Source: Oscillospiraceae bacterium (lineage in GTDB: Bacteria; Bacillota; Clostridia; Oscillospirales; CAG-272). From it: 14,016 nucleotides of DNA. Below the pieces are notes generated by a model. It was not told the origin of the DNA. It was given only the letters and a program-made list of their open reading frames with translations, and did no database searches. A program made the position numbers and the translations under genes. The DNA is taken from positions 1 through 14,016 of the forward strand of contig SVTU01000024.1 of assembly GCA_015063655.1 (NCBI GenBank), read 5' to 3'. Positions 1 to 7,052 of this stretch are shown piece by piece. Each line of letters opens with the position of its first letter. Positions within the stretch are counted from its first letter, which is position 1.

Positions 1-2
1 CC

Positions 3-584
3 ACCTACAGCCGTATCAATGACAGCTTATGGAAGGCATTGGAGCGGGGCGAAATTGAAAAGAAGGTCTTGTATTATCATCGCTTTGAGCTGTTTGCCGA
101 GCATTACGGTCTGACCTTGGATCCGCACAAGATGGCGTCTGACTACATGGCCCGTCTTGCCACAAAGGGGTATCTGTACGACGGGGCTATGGAGCTGTGC
201 CGTGCGCTCTCCCAAACAGCGGATATTTATATTGTAACCAACGGTGCTGCCATGATCCAGGCGGGGCGCTTCGAGCGAAGCGGTCTTTTGCCGTATCTCA
301 AGGGCGTTTTTATCTCGGATCCCATTGGGGCCGAGAAGCCAAGCACCGTGTATTTCGACTACGTTGCCTCGCATATCGAGGGCTTTGACCCCCGGCGTGC
401 CGTGATCGTGGGAGATTCCCTGACCTCGGATATTCGAGGGGGTATCAACTATGGCATCGACACTGTATGGTATGCCCCAACGGGCAAGGAGGCACCCGTC
501 GACATGCCCATTACCTGCGTGGCACGCCATTATGACGATATCTATCGCTTTATCACACAGAAAGGACAAACGGAGAATGACTGA
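3..584 (+). CDS. HAD-superfamily hydrolase, YjjG-like nucleotidase (5' truncated)
   Basis: The frame is open to the left edge (first complete codon at position 3), so the N-terminus with the nucleophile motif DxDxT lies outside the window. The visible part begins TYSRINDSLWKALERGEI, which resembles the cap region of YjjG-type HAD phosphatases. Later HAD motifs are present: motif II threonine in VTNGAAM, motif III lysine in GAEKPST, and motif IV in VGDSLTSDIRGG, followed by GIDTVWYAP. Known members dephosphorylate (non-canonical) pyrimidine nucleoside monophosphates in the cytoplasm; substrate specificity here is inferred from similarity only. The TTG at 39 is internal and not the start, because family-like sequence continues upstream of it. 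The stop codon overlaps the start of murB by 8 bp, which suggests translational coupling in one operon. HAD family membership is firm; YjjG assignment is likely. Confidence 0.85.
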   Translation, partial: TYSRINDSLWKALERGEIEKKVLYYHRFELFAEHYGLTLDPHKMASDYMARLATKGYLYDGAMELCRALSQTADIYIVTNGAAMIQAGRFERSGLLPYLKGVFISDPIGAEKPSTVYFDYVASHIEGFDPRRAVIVGDSLTSDIRGGINYGIDTVWYAPTGKEAPVDMPITCVARHYDDIYRFITQKGQTEND

Positions 585-1476
585 ATTGCATCGCAAGCTG
601 TGCGAGCAGGGGATCGCTTGCCAAGCAGAGGCAAGCCTATCCGAGCTTTGCACCTTTCGCATTGGCGGGAGCGTGTCGCTTTTGGTGCGTCCGCACAGCG
701 AGGAGACGCTATGTGCCTCGGTTCGCCTTTGCCGTGAGCACGGCGTGCGCTACCGTGTGATCGGAAATGGCTCCAATCTGCTGTTTGCCGACGGTGGCTT
801 TGACGGTGCGCTGATTGTTACCACGGACGTAACCTTTTGCGAAACGGCAGGCACGCACGTTTACGCCTCGGCGGGGCTGTCCCTATCGGTGCTGGCAAGA
901 GCGGCGAGGGATAAGGGCCTTGAGGGTCTGGTTTTTGCCTTTGGAATACCCGGTACGGTGGGCGGAGCGATCCGCATGAATGCGGGGGCATACGGCGGAC
1001 AGATGTCCGACGTGGTGGAGCGAGTGAGGCTCTACGAGCCGTCCTCGGATACGGTGATGGAGTGTGATGCCGAGCAGATGCACTTCTCCTACCGCCACAG
1101 CCTTCTTGCGGAATGCGAGGAGCTTATCTGCCTTGGCGCATTCCTTCAGCTGCGTCGGGGGGACCCCGATAAAATCGCCGCACAGATGCGGCAGAATATG
1201 CAGAGCCGTCGGGAAAAGCAGCCGCTGGAGTATCCGAGTGCGGGTAGCTTTTTCAAGCGTCCTGTGGGACATTTTGCGGGTAAGCTGATCGAGGATTGCG
1301 GGCTGAAAGGCTATACGGTGGGCGGTGCGGCCGTCTCCGAAAAGCATGCGGGCTTTCTGATCAACAAGGGAAATGCTACCTGTGCCGACGTGCTGTCACT
1401 TGCCGAGCACGTGCGCCGCGTTGTGTTTGAGACGTACGCTGTCAGCTTGGAAAACGAAGTGGAATGGATTGGTTAG
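577..1476 (+). CDS. murB: UDP-N-acetylenolpyruvoylglucosamine reductase MurB
   Basis: FAD- and NADPH-dependent cytoplasmic enzyme that reduces UDP-GlcNAc-enolpyruvate to UDP-MurNAc, the second committed step of peptidoglycan precursor synthesis. The 299-residue product has the FAD-binding motif VIGNGSNLLFADGGF (61-75), GIPGTVGGAIRMNAGAYGG (123-141), YRHS (172-175), the catalytic-serine loop SAGSFFKRP (221-229, Ser224) and a C-terminal LENEVEWIG (291-299) holding the expected catalytic Glu. Length fits the Gram-positive type. The ATG at 577 is chosen because the protein then starts just before the conserved TFRIGG region and has a purine-rich AAAGGA/GGAG stretch upstream; an in-frame start at 451 would lie deep inside the HAD gene and is rejected. 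It overlaps the HAD gene by 8 bp and is followed 9 bp later by whiA, without the rapZ-yvcK pair often found there. Confidence 0.97.
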   Translation: MTELHRKLCEQGIACQAEASLSELCTFRIGGSVSLLVRPHSEETLCASVRLCREHGVRYRVIGNGSNLLFADGGFDGALIVTTDVTFCETAGTHVYASAGLSLSVLARAARDKGLEGLVFAFGIPGTVGGAIRMNAGAYGGQMSDVVERVRLYEPSSDTVMECDAEQMHFSYRHSLLAECEELICLGAFLQLRRGDPDKIAAQMRQNMQSRREKQPLEYPSAGSFFKRPVGHFAGKLIEDCGLKGYTVGGAAVSEKHAGFLINKGNATCADVLSLAEHVRRVVFETYAVSLENEVEWIG

Positions 1477-1485
1477 GAGGACGCT

Positions 1486-2394
1486 ATGTCAAGCTTTTGT
1501 GCATCGGTCAAACGGGAAATGACCGAGCTTGTGCCAAAAAAGCTGTGCTGCCGTAAGGCTCTTTTGATGGGTCTGCTCTACGCTGCCGTATCGAAAGAGG
1601 ATAAGCAATGGTATACTGAATATACGATGGAAGAGGTAGCAGAGCTATCTCTGTCCTTGCTCGGCAGCGTGGTCAATACCGAAGGTGAGCGTCAGCACTG
1701 CTATCGGGGCGGAAAGCCCTATATCGGGGTGCTGTTTCGCTCTAAGGCCGTGTTTTCCTTCCTGCGTGCGCTTTCGGCGGGGGAGACGGCCGAGCAGGCG
1801 GCTCTCTTTCGGTGTGATGACTGCAAGGGGGCTTTTTTGCGGGGTGTCTTTCTTTCAACCGCAAGCCTGACCGATCCGCATAAGGGCTACCATTTGGAGT
1901 TTTTATTGGGAGCGGAGCAGGCAGAGCGTGCGCAGGCTTTGTTTGCCTTTTTGAGCCGTCAGGGCTTTGTGGCAAGAAAGGCGGAGCGAAGAGGACGGCA
2001 TGCGGTGTATTTCAAAAGCAACACCGCCATATCGGATATTCTGTATCTAACGGGTGCGGTACGCTCCAGCTTTGATTTTGCCAATGCCTGCATTGAGCGG
2101 GATATACGCAACAACGAAAACAGGGCAACCAACTGTGTTGCCACCAACATTGCCAAATCCGTGGATGCCTCGCAAAAGCATCTTTGCGCTATCCGTGCCT
2201 TGCAGGAGGCGCACCTCTTGTCGGGCTTGCCGGAGGAGCTGTATACCACGGCCATGCTTCGCTTGGAGAATGAGGACGCCTCGCTGGCAGAGCTTGCTCT
2301 GCTGCACCGTCCGCCCATCTCCAAGTCAGGGCTGAATCACCGCCTGCAAAGGCTCTTGCACTATGCTGAGGAGCACGGCGGACAATCTTCATAG
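1486..2394 (+). CDS. whiA: WhiA-family DNA-binding protein
   Basis: WhiA proteins combine a degenerate LAGLIDADG homing-endonuclease-like fold with a helix-turn-helix domain. In actinomycetes WhiA is a sporulation transcription factor; in Bacillota it binds DNA and influences division and chromosome segregation. The 302-residue product has the family segment GAFLRGVFLSTASLTDP (115-131) followed by YHLEF (135-139), and the C-terminal HTH region starting NRATNCVATNIAKSVDASQ (212-230) and ending in the hallmark ISKSGLNHRLQRL (278-290). The start at ATG 1486 has a perfect AGGAGG at 1475-1480 that overlaps the murB stop codon, so translation of the two is likely linked. Length matches the family (about 300-320). 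Family membership is clear; the exact regulatory role in this organism is unknown. Confidence 0.96.
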   Translation: MSSFCASVKREMTELVPKKLCCRKALLMGLLYAAVSKEDKQWYTEYTMEEVAELSLSLLGSVVNTEGERQHCYRGGKPYIGVLFRSKAVFSFLRALSAGETAEQAALFRCDDCKGAFLRGVFLSTASLTDPHKGYHLEFLLGAEQAERAQALFAFLSRQGFVARKAERRGRHAVYFKSNTAISDILYLTGAVRSSFDFANACIERDIRNNENRATNCVATNIAKSVDASQKHLCAIRALQEAHLLSGLPEELYTTAMLRLENEDASLAELALLHRPPISKSGLNHRLQRLLHYAEEHGGQSS

Positions 2395-2483
2395 AAAATT
2401 CAAAAAGCCGTCATGCGCTCAACAGGGTGCGGCGGTATCCTATAAAAGAAAAAAGCCCATACGGTGCTTACGGGGACGTTGAC

Positions 2484-3080
2484 GTGATATATGGAATGAT
2501 ATTTGTATTGATGGTGGGGCTTGCATTAGCACCCATGCTCCGCATGCTGATCTGCCGATGGCGCTTCGCAAGGTCTGTGGCCACGCTGTGCCGTATTCGG
2601 CACTATCGGCTTCATCGCCTGCCGAAAAAGCGCTTCTCTCAGGACAGAAGGCAGTCGTACGATTATATGATCGATACGGGCAGACAGCTTTATGGCATTG
2701 CGCTACTTCCCATTTACGATCGGGCAAGCACGCTGGTGCTGTTTGCCGACCGCACGCTGATGCTCCGCCGTAAGCTTCCCGTCACCGTCCGCCGAAGCGA
2801 TGATACCACGCATCGCTCCTTGGAGGGAGGTAAACGCTTTTTTCCACCGTTTCGAACGACGTACAAGAACGTCAGAGAGGGGAGCATCGTCCCGTTTCTG
2901 ATCCCCTTGCCGTCCTGCCGTACGGTGTTACTGTCAAAGGAAACGGAGGTGTGTGAGGCAGAGATCGGTCGGCAGATCTACGGTATGCGCTTGGTATCCG
3001 ACCGTGTTTTTTTGAAGCTTTTGCGTGAGCCCGAGCTTATGAATCGCTTTATCCAAGCAGAATATTCTGAAAACAAGTAG
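2484..3080 (+). CDS. Unrecognised membrane-anchored protein, one N-terminal TM helix
   Basis: I do not recognise this gene. With the GTG at 2484 it is 198 residues: a hydrophobic N-terminal helix (about residues 3-23, rich in Leu, Met, Val and Ala), an Arg/Lys-rich stretch (RFARSVATLCRIRHYRLHRL) and a cytosolic-looking domain. The positive charge after the helix predicts N-out/C-in. Two similar segments, GRQLYGIALL (66-75) and GRQIYGMRLV (162-171), hint at an internal repeat. The start is uncertain: GTG 2427 adds 19 residues that are charged and would sit outside, and it lacks a ribosome site; ATG 2496 is also possible. It follows whiA by 89 bp and precedes the rfbF promoter, so it may be the last gene of the murB-whiA operon. 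Codon use looks like the neighbours. That it is coding is likely from its length, direction and context. Confidence 0.7.
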   Translation: MIYGMIFVLMVGLALAPMLRMLICRWRFARSVATLCRIRHYRLHRLPKKRFSQDRRQSYDYMIDTGRQLYGIALLPIYDRASTLVLFADRTLMLRRKLPVTVRRSDDTTHRSLEGGKRFFPPFRTTYKNVREGSIVPFLIPLPSCRTVLLSKETEVCEAEIGRQIYGMRLVSDRVFLKLLREPELMNRFIQAEYSENK

Positions 3081-3118
3081 ATATCTTGCCGTCAAAGAGG
3101 GAAAATGTGAACTTTTAG

Positions 3119-3147
3119 TTGACAAATGATGAAAGATGTGTTATGAT
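3119..3147 (+). promoter_or_regulatory. Housekeeping-sigma promoter for rfbF operon
   Basis: The -35 box TTGACA (3119-3124, perfect consensus) is separated by exactly 17 bp from the -10 box TATGAT (3142-3147, one mismatch). A TG at 3139-3140, one base before the -10, gives an extended -10. Transcription would start at about 3153-3155. This is by far the best promoter-like match noticed in the window, and it faces rfbF and the genes that run to dnaE. Confidence 0.85.
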
Positions 3148-3153
3148 ATACAG

Positions 3154-3195
3154 AGGGTGCGCCGGGACGCTTTGCGTTCCCACGTGTAGCACCTT
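3154..3195 (+). promoter_or_regulatory. Hairpin at predicted 5' end of the rfbF-dnaE transcript
   Basis: AGGGTGC (3154-3160) can pair with GCACCTT (3189-3195, one G-T pair), enclosing a second stem GGGACGC (3164-3170) / GCGTTCC (3174-3180) with a TTT loop. The outer arm begins almost exactly at the start site predicted from the promoter, so the mRNA would begin with a stem. There is no U-tract after it, so it is not a classical terminator. It may stabilise the mRNA or bind a regulator; no known riboswitch class was recognised. Confidence 0.55.
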
Positions 3196-3214
3196 GTAAA
3201 AAATGAAAAAAGAA

Positions 3215-3220
3215 AAGGAA
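3215..3220 (+). promoter_or_regulatory. Ribosome binding site deciding the rfbF start
   Basis: AAGGAA lies 9 bases before ATG 3230. It falls inside the reading frame that would begin at ATG 3203, so it supports the downstream start, where the conserved RfbF N-terminus MKVVILAGGFGTR begins. Confidence 0.75.
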
Positions 3221-3229
3221 AGTACGCAT

Positions 3230-4012
3230 ATGAAGGTCGTGATTTTAGCGGGCGGATTCGGAACCAGAATTTCAGAGGAATCCCACTTAAAGCCGAAACC
3301 GATGATCGAGATCGGTGGAATGCCGATACTTTGGCATATTATGAAGTCCTATTCCGCACACGGATATAATGAGTTTGTGATCTGCTGTGGCTATAAGCAG
3401 CACGTGATCAAGGATTTTTTCAACGATTATTTTCTGCATGCCTCCGACGTTACCTTTGACTTTACCAACAGCACCAACCGCATGAAGGTACATAAGACCT
3501 TCTCGGAGCAGTGGAAGGTCACGTTGGTGGATACGGGATTGAATACCATGACGGGCGGACGCATCAAGCGCATCCGCAAGTATATCGGCGACGAGCCGTT
3601 TATGCTGACGTACGGAGACGGTGTGTGCGACGTGGATATCAACGCTCTGGAGCAGTTCCACCGTGAGCACGGCAAGCTTGCCACCATCACCGTGGTCAAT
3701 GCAGGCCAGCGCTTTGGTATCATCGATATGGATGACGATCAGAAGGTTACCTCCTTCCGTGAAAAGAGAGACGTAGACGGTCATCCCATCAACGGTGGCT
3801 ACATGGTGCTTGACCCCAAGGTGTTTGACCTCATCGAGGGAGACAGCACGGTATTTGAGAAAAAGCCTCTTGAGACGCTTGCCAAGCAGGGCGAGCTGAT
3901 GGCCTTCCATCACACGGGCTTCTGGCAGTGTATGGATACCAAGAGAGATATGGATTATTTGGAGGAGCTGCTGAGAAGCGGCAACGCTCCTTGGAAGAAA
4001 TGGGAAGAATAA
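3230..4012 (+). CDS. rfbF: Glucose-1-phosphate cytidylyltransferase
   Basis: Cytoplasmic nucleotidyltransferase that joins CTP and alpha-D-glucose 1-phosphate to make CDP-glucose, the entry step to CDP-linked 6-deoxy and 3,6-dideoxy sugars. The 260-residue product starts MKVVILAGGFGTR (nucleotide-binding GGFGTR at 8-13), followed by ESHLKPKPMIEIGG (17-30), whose lysines belong to the active-site signature, and MLTYGDGVCDVD (125-136) with the metal-binding aspartate. The family is typically about 257 residues, so the gene is full length. ATG 3230 is preferred over the in-frame ATG 3203, which adds nine poorly conserved residues (MKKEKESTH) and leaves the ribosome site inside the gene. It is the first gene after the strong promoter at 3119 and is followed after 1 bp by rfbG, the next enzyme of the pathway. 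Confidence 0.96.
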   Translation: MKVVILAGGFGTRISEESHLKPKPMIEIGGMPILWHIMKSYSAHGYNEFVICCGYKQHVIKDFFNDYFLHASDVTFDFTNSTNRMKVHKTFSEQWKVTLVDTGLNTMTGGRIKRIRKYIGDEPFMLTYGDGVCDVDINALEQFHREHGKLATITVVNAGQRFGIIDMDDDQKVTSFREKRDVDGHPINGGYMVLDPKVFDLIEGDSTVFEKKPLETLAKQGELMAFHHTGFWQCMDTKRDMDYLEELLRSGNAPWKKWEE

Positions 4013-4013
4013 T

Positions 4014-5081
4014 ATGTTGGATTTAAGCTTTTATCGGGGCAAACGTGTATTGGTAACGGGCCATACGGGCTTTAAGGGCTCGTGGCTCTGCCGTGTGTTG
4101 GTGGGAGCAGGTGCCGTTGTAACGGGCTTTTCTCTTGAGCCGCCCACAAAGCCCTCTTTGTTCGAAATATCCGATGCCGCACGCGGTATGACGAGCGTGA
4201 TCGGAGATATTCGTGATTTTGATGCATTGCGGCGCGTGTTTGACGAGGCGAAGCCCGAGATCGTGCTTCACTTAGCGGCACAGCCCATCGTGCGTGACAG
4301 CTATAAGGACCCGAAGTATACCTATGAGACCAATGTGATGGGAACGGTCAATATCATGGAGTGTGTGCGCTTGTCCGGCACGGTGCGCTCCTTCCTCAAC
4401 GTAACCACCGACAAGGTCTATCAGAACAACGAGTGGCATTGGGGATACCGTGAGAATGAGCCTCTTGACGGCTTTGACCCGTATTCCAACAGTAAGTCCT
4501 GCTCTGAGCTGGTTACGCATTGCTATAAGAATTCCTTCTTTGCCGACGGACACGTTGCGATCTCCACGGCAAGAGCGGGTAACGTGATTGGCGGCGGTGA
4601 CTTTGCCAATGACCGCATCATTCCCGACTCGGTGCGTGCCGCCTTCGACAAGAGGGAGATCGTGGTGCGCAACCCGCACTCCACCAGACCCTATCAGCAC
4701 GTGCTTGAGCCTGTGACGGCCTATTTGATGATTGCCGCCGCTCAGTACGAGGACGGCTCGTATGCCGATTATTATAACGTCGGTCCCGACGACCGTGACT
4801 GCTTCCGCACGGGAGAGCTGGTTGACTTGTTCTGCCGCAAGTGGGGCGAGGGTATGTCGTGGGTCAATCTGTCCGACGGCGGACCTCACGAGGCCAATTT
4901 CCTCAAGCTGGATTGCTCCAAGCTCAAGGCAACCTTTGGCTGGTCACCCGTGTGGGATTTGGATATGGCCATCACCATGACGGTGGCTTGGTCCAAGTGC
5001 TACCAAAGCGGTGGCGATATCGGTGCATGCATGGATGAGCAGATCGCTGCCTTTTTGCGTGACGCCGCTTGGGTCAAATAA
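4014..5081 (+). CDS. rfbG: CDP-glucose 4,6-dehydratase
   Basis: NAD-dependent extended short-chain dehydrogenase/reductase that converts CDP-glucose to CDP-4-keto-6-deoxyglucose. The 355-residue product carries the family hallmark VLVTGHTGFKGSWL (12-25), where GHTGFKG is the Rossmann glycine motif. It also has HLAAQPIVRDSY (86-97), the active-site TTDKVY segment (131-136) and the YxxxK catalytic pair in DPYSNSK (Tyr157, Lys161). Length agrees with the family (about 355-360). Only 1 bp separates it from the rfbF stop, and the ribosome site is weak (GGAAGA inside the end of rfbF), so translation is probably coupled. No rfbH/ascC-type 3-dehydratase follows, so the pathway need not lead to 3,6-dideoxy sugars. 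Confidence 0.96.
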   Translation: MLDLSFYRGKRVLVTGHTGFKGSWLCRVLVGAGAVVTGFSLEPPTKPSLFEISDAARGMTSVIGDIRDFDALRRVFDEAKPEIVLHLAAQPIVRDSYKDPKYTYETNVMGTVNIMECVRLSGTVRSFLNVTTDKVYQNNEWHWGYRENEPLDGFDPYSNSKSCSELVTHCYKNSFFADGHVAISTARAGNVIGGGDFANDRIIPDSVRAAFDKREIVVRNPHSTRPYQHVLEPVTAYLMIAAAQYEDGSYADYYNVGPDDRDCFRTGELVDLFCRKWGEGMSWVNLSDGGPHEANFLKLDCSKLKATFGWSPVWDLDMAITMTVAWSKCYQSGGDIGACMDEQIAAFLRDAAWVK

Positions 5082-5098
5082 AGTAAATACAGCAGAAT

Positions 5099-5120
5099 CA
5101 GCGACAGGGAACTGGCGCTG
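5099..5120 (+). terminator. Weak hairpin between rfbG and the SDR gene
   Basis: CAGCG (5099-5103) pairs with CGCTG (5116-5120). After an A/G mismatch, CAG (5105-5107) pairs with CTG (5112-5114) around a GGAA tetraloop of the GNRA type. It is followed by TTTCTGTGT, a poor U-tract. It could partly attenuate transcription or mark an RNA processing site; full termination is unlikely because a strong ribosome site and the next gene of the operon follow within 31 bases. Confidence 0.35.
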
Positions 5121-5150
5121 TTTCTGTGTCATAACAGGAGGAGACCGAAT

Positions 5151-6065
5151 ATGAGAGCGGTCGTCACGGGAGCAACGGGAGCAGTCGGAATGGCAATGCT
5201 CCAAGCTCTGAGCGCAGAAAAGATCGAAACGCTGGTGCTTTGCCGCCCTGGCTCTGAGCGCAATGCCAGGCTTGCCGATATTCCTTACGTGAGCTTGTGT
5301 GAATGCGGCTTGGACAGCATGGCAGGCTATCAGCCGACACAAGGCTATGACGTATTCTTCCATTTCGCATGGGAGGGGACGACGGGGGCGTCGAGAGACG
5401 ATACCTATCTGCAAAACCGTAACGTCAGATATACGCTGGACGCCGTGTCCTTAGCCAAGAGATTTGGCTGTCATACCTTTATCGGAGCAGGCTCGCAGGC
5501 CGAGTACGGGCCGAGCGGTGTGTTGCTGCGTCCCGACACGCCAACCAATCCCACCATGGGTTACGGTATGGCCAAGCTCTGTGCAGGGCAGATGAGCCGT
5601 ATGCTGGCACATCAGCTCGGTATGAAGCATATCTGGGCAAGAATTCTCAGCGTGTACGGCCCGTATGATACCGAGCGCAGTATGGTCATGTCCACCGTTC
5701 GCAAGCTTTTGCGAGGTGAGAAGCCGAGCTTCACCCCCTGCGAGCAAACATGGGATTATCTGTACAGTGCCGATGCGGCGCAGGCGTTTCTCGCCATGGC
5801 AAGAAAGGGAAGGGACGGAGCGGTATACTGCCTTGGCGGCGGTGAGCCGAAGCCCCTCTCACACTACATCCTGGCCATTCGAGATGCCGTTGACCCGACG
5901 GCCGAGGTGGGGATCGGAGAGCTTGCGTATCCGCCTCATCAGGTGATGTATCTCGGAGCGGATATTCGCAGCTTGTGTGAGGATACGGGATATATGCCCC
6001 GTTATCGATTTGAAGAAGGCATCATGGAAACGGTGGTGTATGCCAAGGCGCATCCCACCGTATAA
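5151..6065 (+). CDS. NAD(P)-dependent epimerase/reductase (extended SDR)
   Basis: The 304-residue product is an extended short-chain dehydrogenase/reductase. It has the Rossmann motif TGATGAVG (6-13), a GAGSQAEYG active-site segment (112-120), the YxxxK catalytic pair in YGMAK (Tyr138, Lys142), SVYGPYD (167-173) and a WDYLY segment typical of sugar-nucleotide SDRs. From position after rfbFG it most likely acts on CDP-4-keto-6-deoxyglucose, either reducing the 4-keto group to give a CDP-6-deoxyhexose or epimerising the ring; which one cannot be decided from sequence. The start ATG 5151 has AGGAGGAG at 5136-5143. It lies 69 bp after rfbG, with a small hairpin between, and 15 bp before the glycosyltransferase. 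Family membership is certain; substrate is inferred from context. Confidence 0.9.
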   Translation: MRAVVTGATGAVGMAMLQALSAEKIETLVLCRPGSERNARLADIPYVSLCECGLDSMAGYQPTQGYDVFFHFAWEGTTGASRDDTYLQNRNVRYTLDAVSLAKRFGCHTFIGAGSQAEYGPSGVLLRPDTPTNPTMGYGMAKLCAGQMSRMLAHQLGMKHIWARILSVYGPYDTERSMVMSTVRKLLRGEKPSFTPCEQTWDYLYSADAAQAFLAMARKGRDGAVYCLGGGEPKPLSHYILAIRDAVDPTAEVGIGELAYPPHQVMYLGADIRSLCEDTGYMPRYRFEEGIMETVVYAKAHPTV

Positions 6066-6080
6066 AGAAAGGAGACCGCT

Positions 6081-7019
6081 ATGAAAAAAGTCAGTATTAT
6101 GGTTCCGTGCTACAATGAGGAGGAGAACGTTGTTCCCATGAGTCAAGCCCTTGTGGCACAGATGGAGAAGCTTCCTCAATACGATTATGAGATCCTGTTT
6201 ATCGACAACTGCTCCACGGACAATACCCGCGTGTTGCTTCGTGGGATCTGTGCGCAGAACAAAAAGATCCGTGCGATCTTCAACAGCCGTAACTTCGGTC
6301 AGTTCAACTCCCCCTACTACGGTATTACGCAGACGTCGGGCGATTGCACCATTTCTGTTTGCTGTGACTTCCAGGATCCCGTTGAGCTGATCCCCACCTT
6401 TCTTGAGGAATGGGAAAAGGGCTATAAGATCGTGTGCGGCGTTAAGACCTCCAGCAAGGAAAACAAGCTGGTATACACCCTGCGCAGTATCTATTACAAG
6501 CTTATTAAAAAGATGTCCCGTGCCGAGATGATCGAGCATTTTACGGGCTTTGGTCTGTATGACCGCTCCTTTGTGGACGTCCTGCGCAAGTTGGGCGACC
6601 CCACGCCGTTTATCCGTGGCATTGTGGGCGAGCTTGGCCCGAAGTATAAGACCATTGAGTATGAGCAGCCCAAGAGAAGAGCGGGCAAGACGAGCAACAA
6701 TTTCTACAGCCTGTATGACGCCGCCATGCTGTCCTTTACCTCGTATACGAAGATCGGACTGCGCCTTGCCGTGTTCGGCGGTGGCTTTATGTGCGCAGGC
6801 AGTGTGCTGGCCTCCATCATTTGCTTGATCCTCAAGGCGATCTCGCCCGAGACGCTGTTCCTGACGGGAACGGCCGCCATCATTCTGACGCTACTGTTCT
6901 GTACGGGGCTCGTTCTGTTCTTTATCGGCTTCCTTGGCGAGTACATCATGAATATGAATATTCGTTTGATGAACCGTCCGTTGGTCGTAGAAGAGGAACG
7001 CCTCAATTTTGAAGACTAA
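6081..7019 (+). CDS. Family 2 glycosyltransferase, GtrB/polyprenyl-phosphate type, two C-terminal TM helices
   Basis: Membrane-bound GT-A glycosyltransferase of 312 residues. The N-terminus VSIMVPCYNEEENV (4-17) is the typical GT2 start, FIDNCSTDNT (40-49) is the nucleotide-binding region, and CCDFQDP (94-100) is the metal-binding motif. QPKRRAGKTSNNF (197-209) is the basic substrate loop seen in dolichol- and undecaprenyl-phosphate glycosyltransferases. Two hydrophobic helices follow at about 228-251 and 259-284, the GtrB-like layout. These enzymes usually transfer a sugar from a nucleotide donor to undecaprenyl phosphate on the cytoplasmic face. Here the donor is plausibly the CDP-sugar made upstream, but that is inference. 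The start has AAAGGAG at 6068-6074. Odd: the first Asp of the usual DAD triad is Cys94. It is followed by dnaE after 33 bp. Confidence 0.92.
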   Translation: MKKVSIMVPCYNEEENVVPMSQALVAQMEKLPQYDYEILFIDNCSTDNTRVLLRGICAQNKKIRAIFNSRNFGQFNSPYYGITQTSGDCTISVCCDFQDPVELIPTFLEEWEKGYKIVCGVKTSSKENKLVYTLRSIYYKLIKKMSRAEMIEHFTGFGLYDRSFVDVLRKLGDPTPFIRGIVGELGPKYKTIEYEQPKRRAGKTSNNFYSLYDAAMLSFTSYTKIGLRLAVFGGGFMCAGSVLASIICLILKAISPETLFLTGTAAIILTLLFCTGLVLFFIGFLGEYIMNMNIRLMNRPLVVEEERLNFED

Positions 7020-7052
7020 TTTACCATCATACATAAATTTGGAGGTGCCGTC

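Noticed and set aside
451..576. Upstream in-frame start for murB at 451
   Set aside because: It would overlap the HAD gene by over 130 bp, the added residues do not resemble MurB, and the ATG at 577 fits family length and the spacing of the operon.
2427..2483. Earlier GTG start for the unknown membrane protein
   Set aside because: There is no ribosome binding site before it, and the added charged residues would lie outside the membrane against the positive-inside rule. It is not fully excluded.
5859..6539. Minus-strand open frame of 226 codons opposite the SDR and glycosyltransferase genes
   Set aside because: It overlaps two genes with full family motifs on the other strand and shows no protein pattern of its own.
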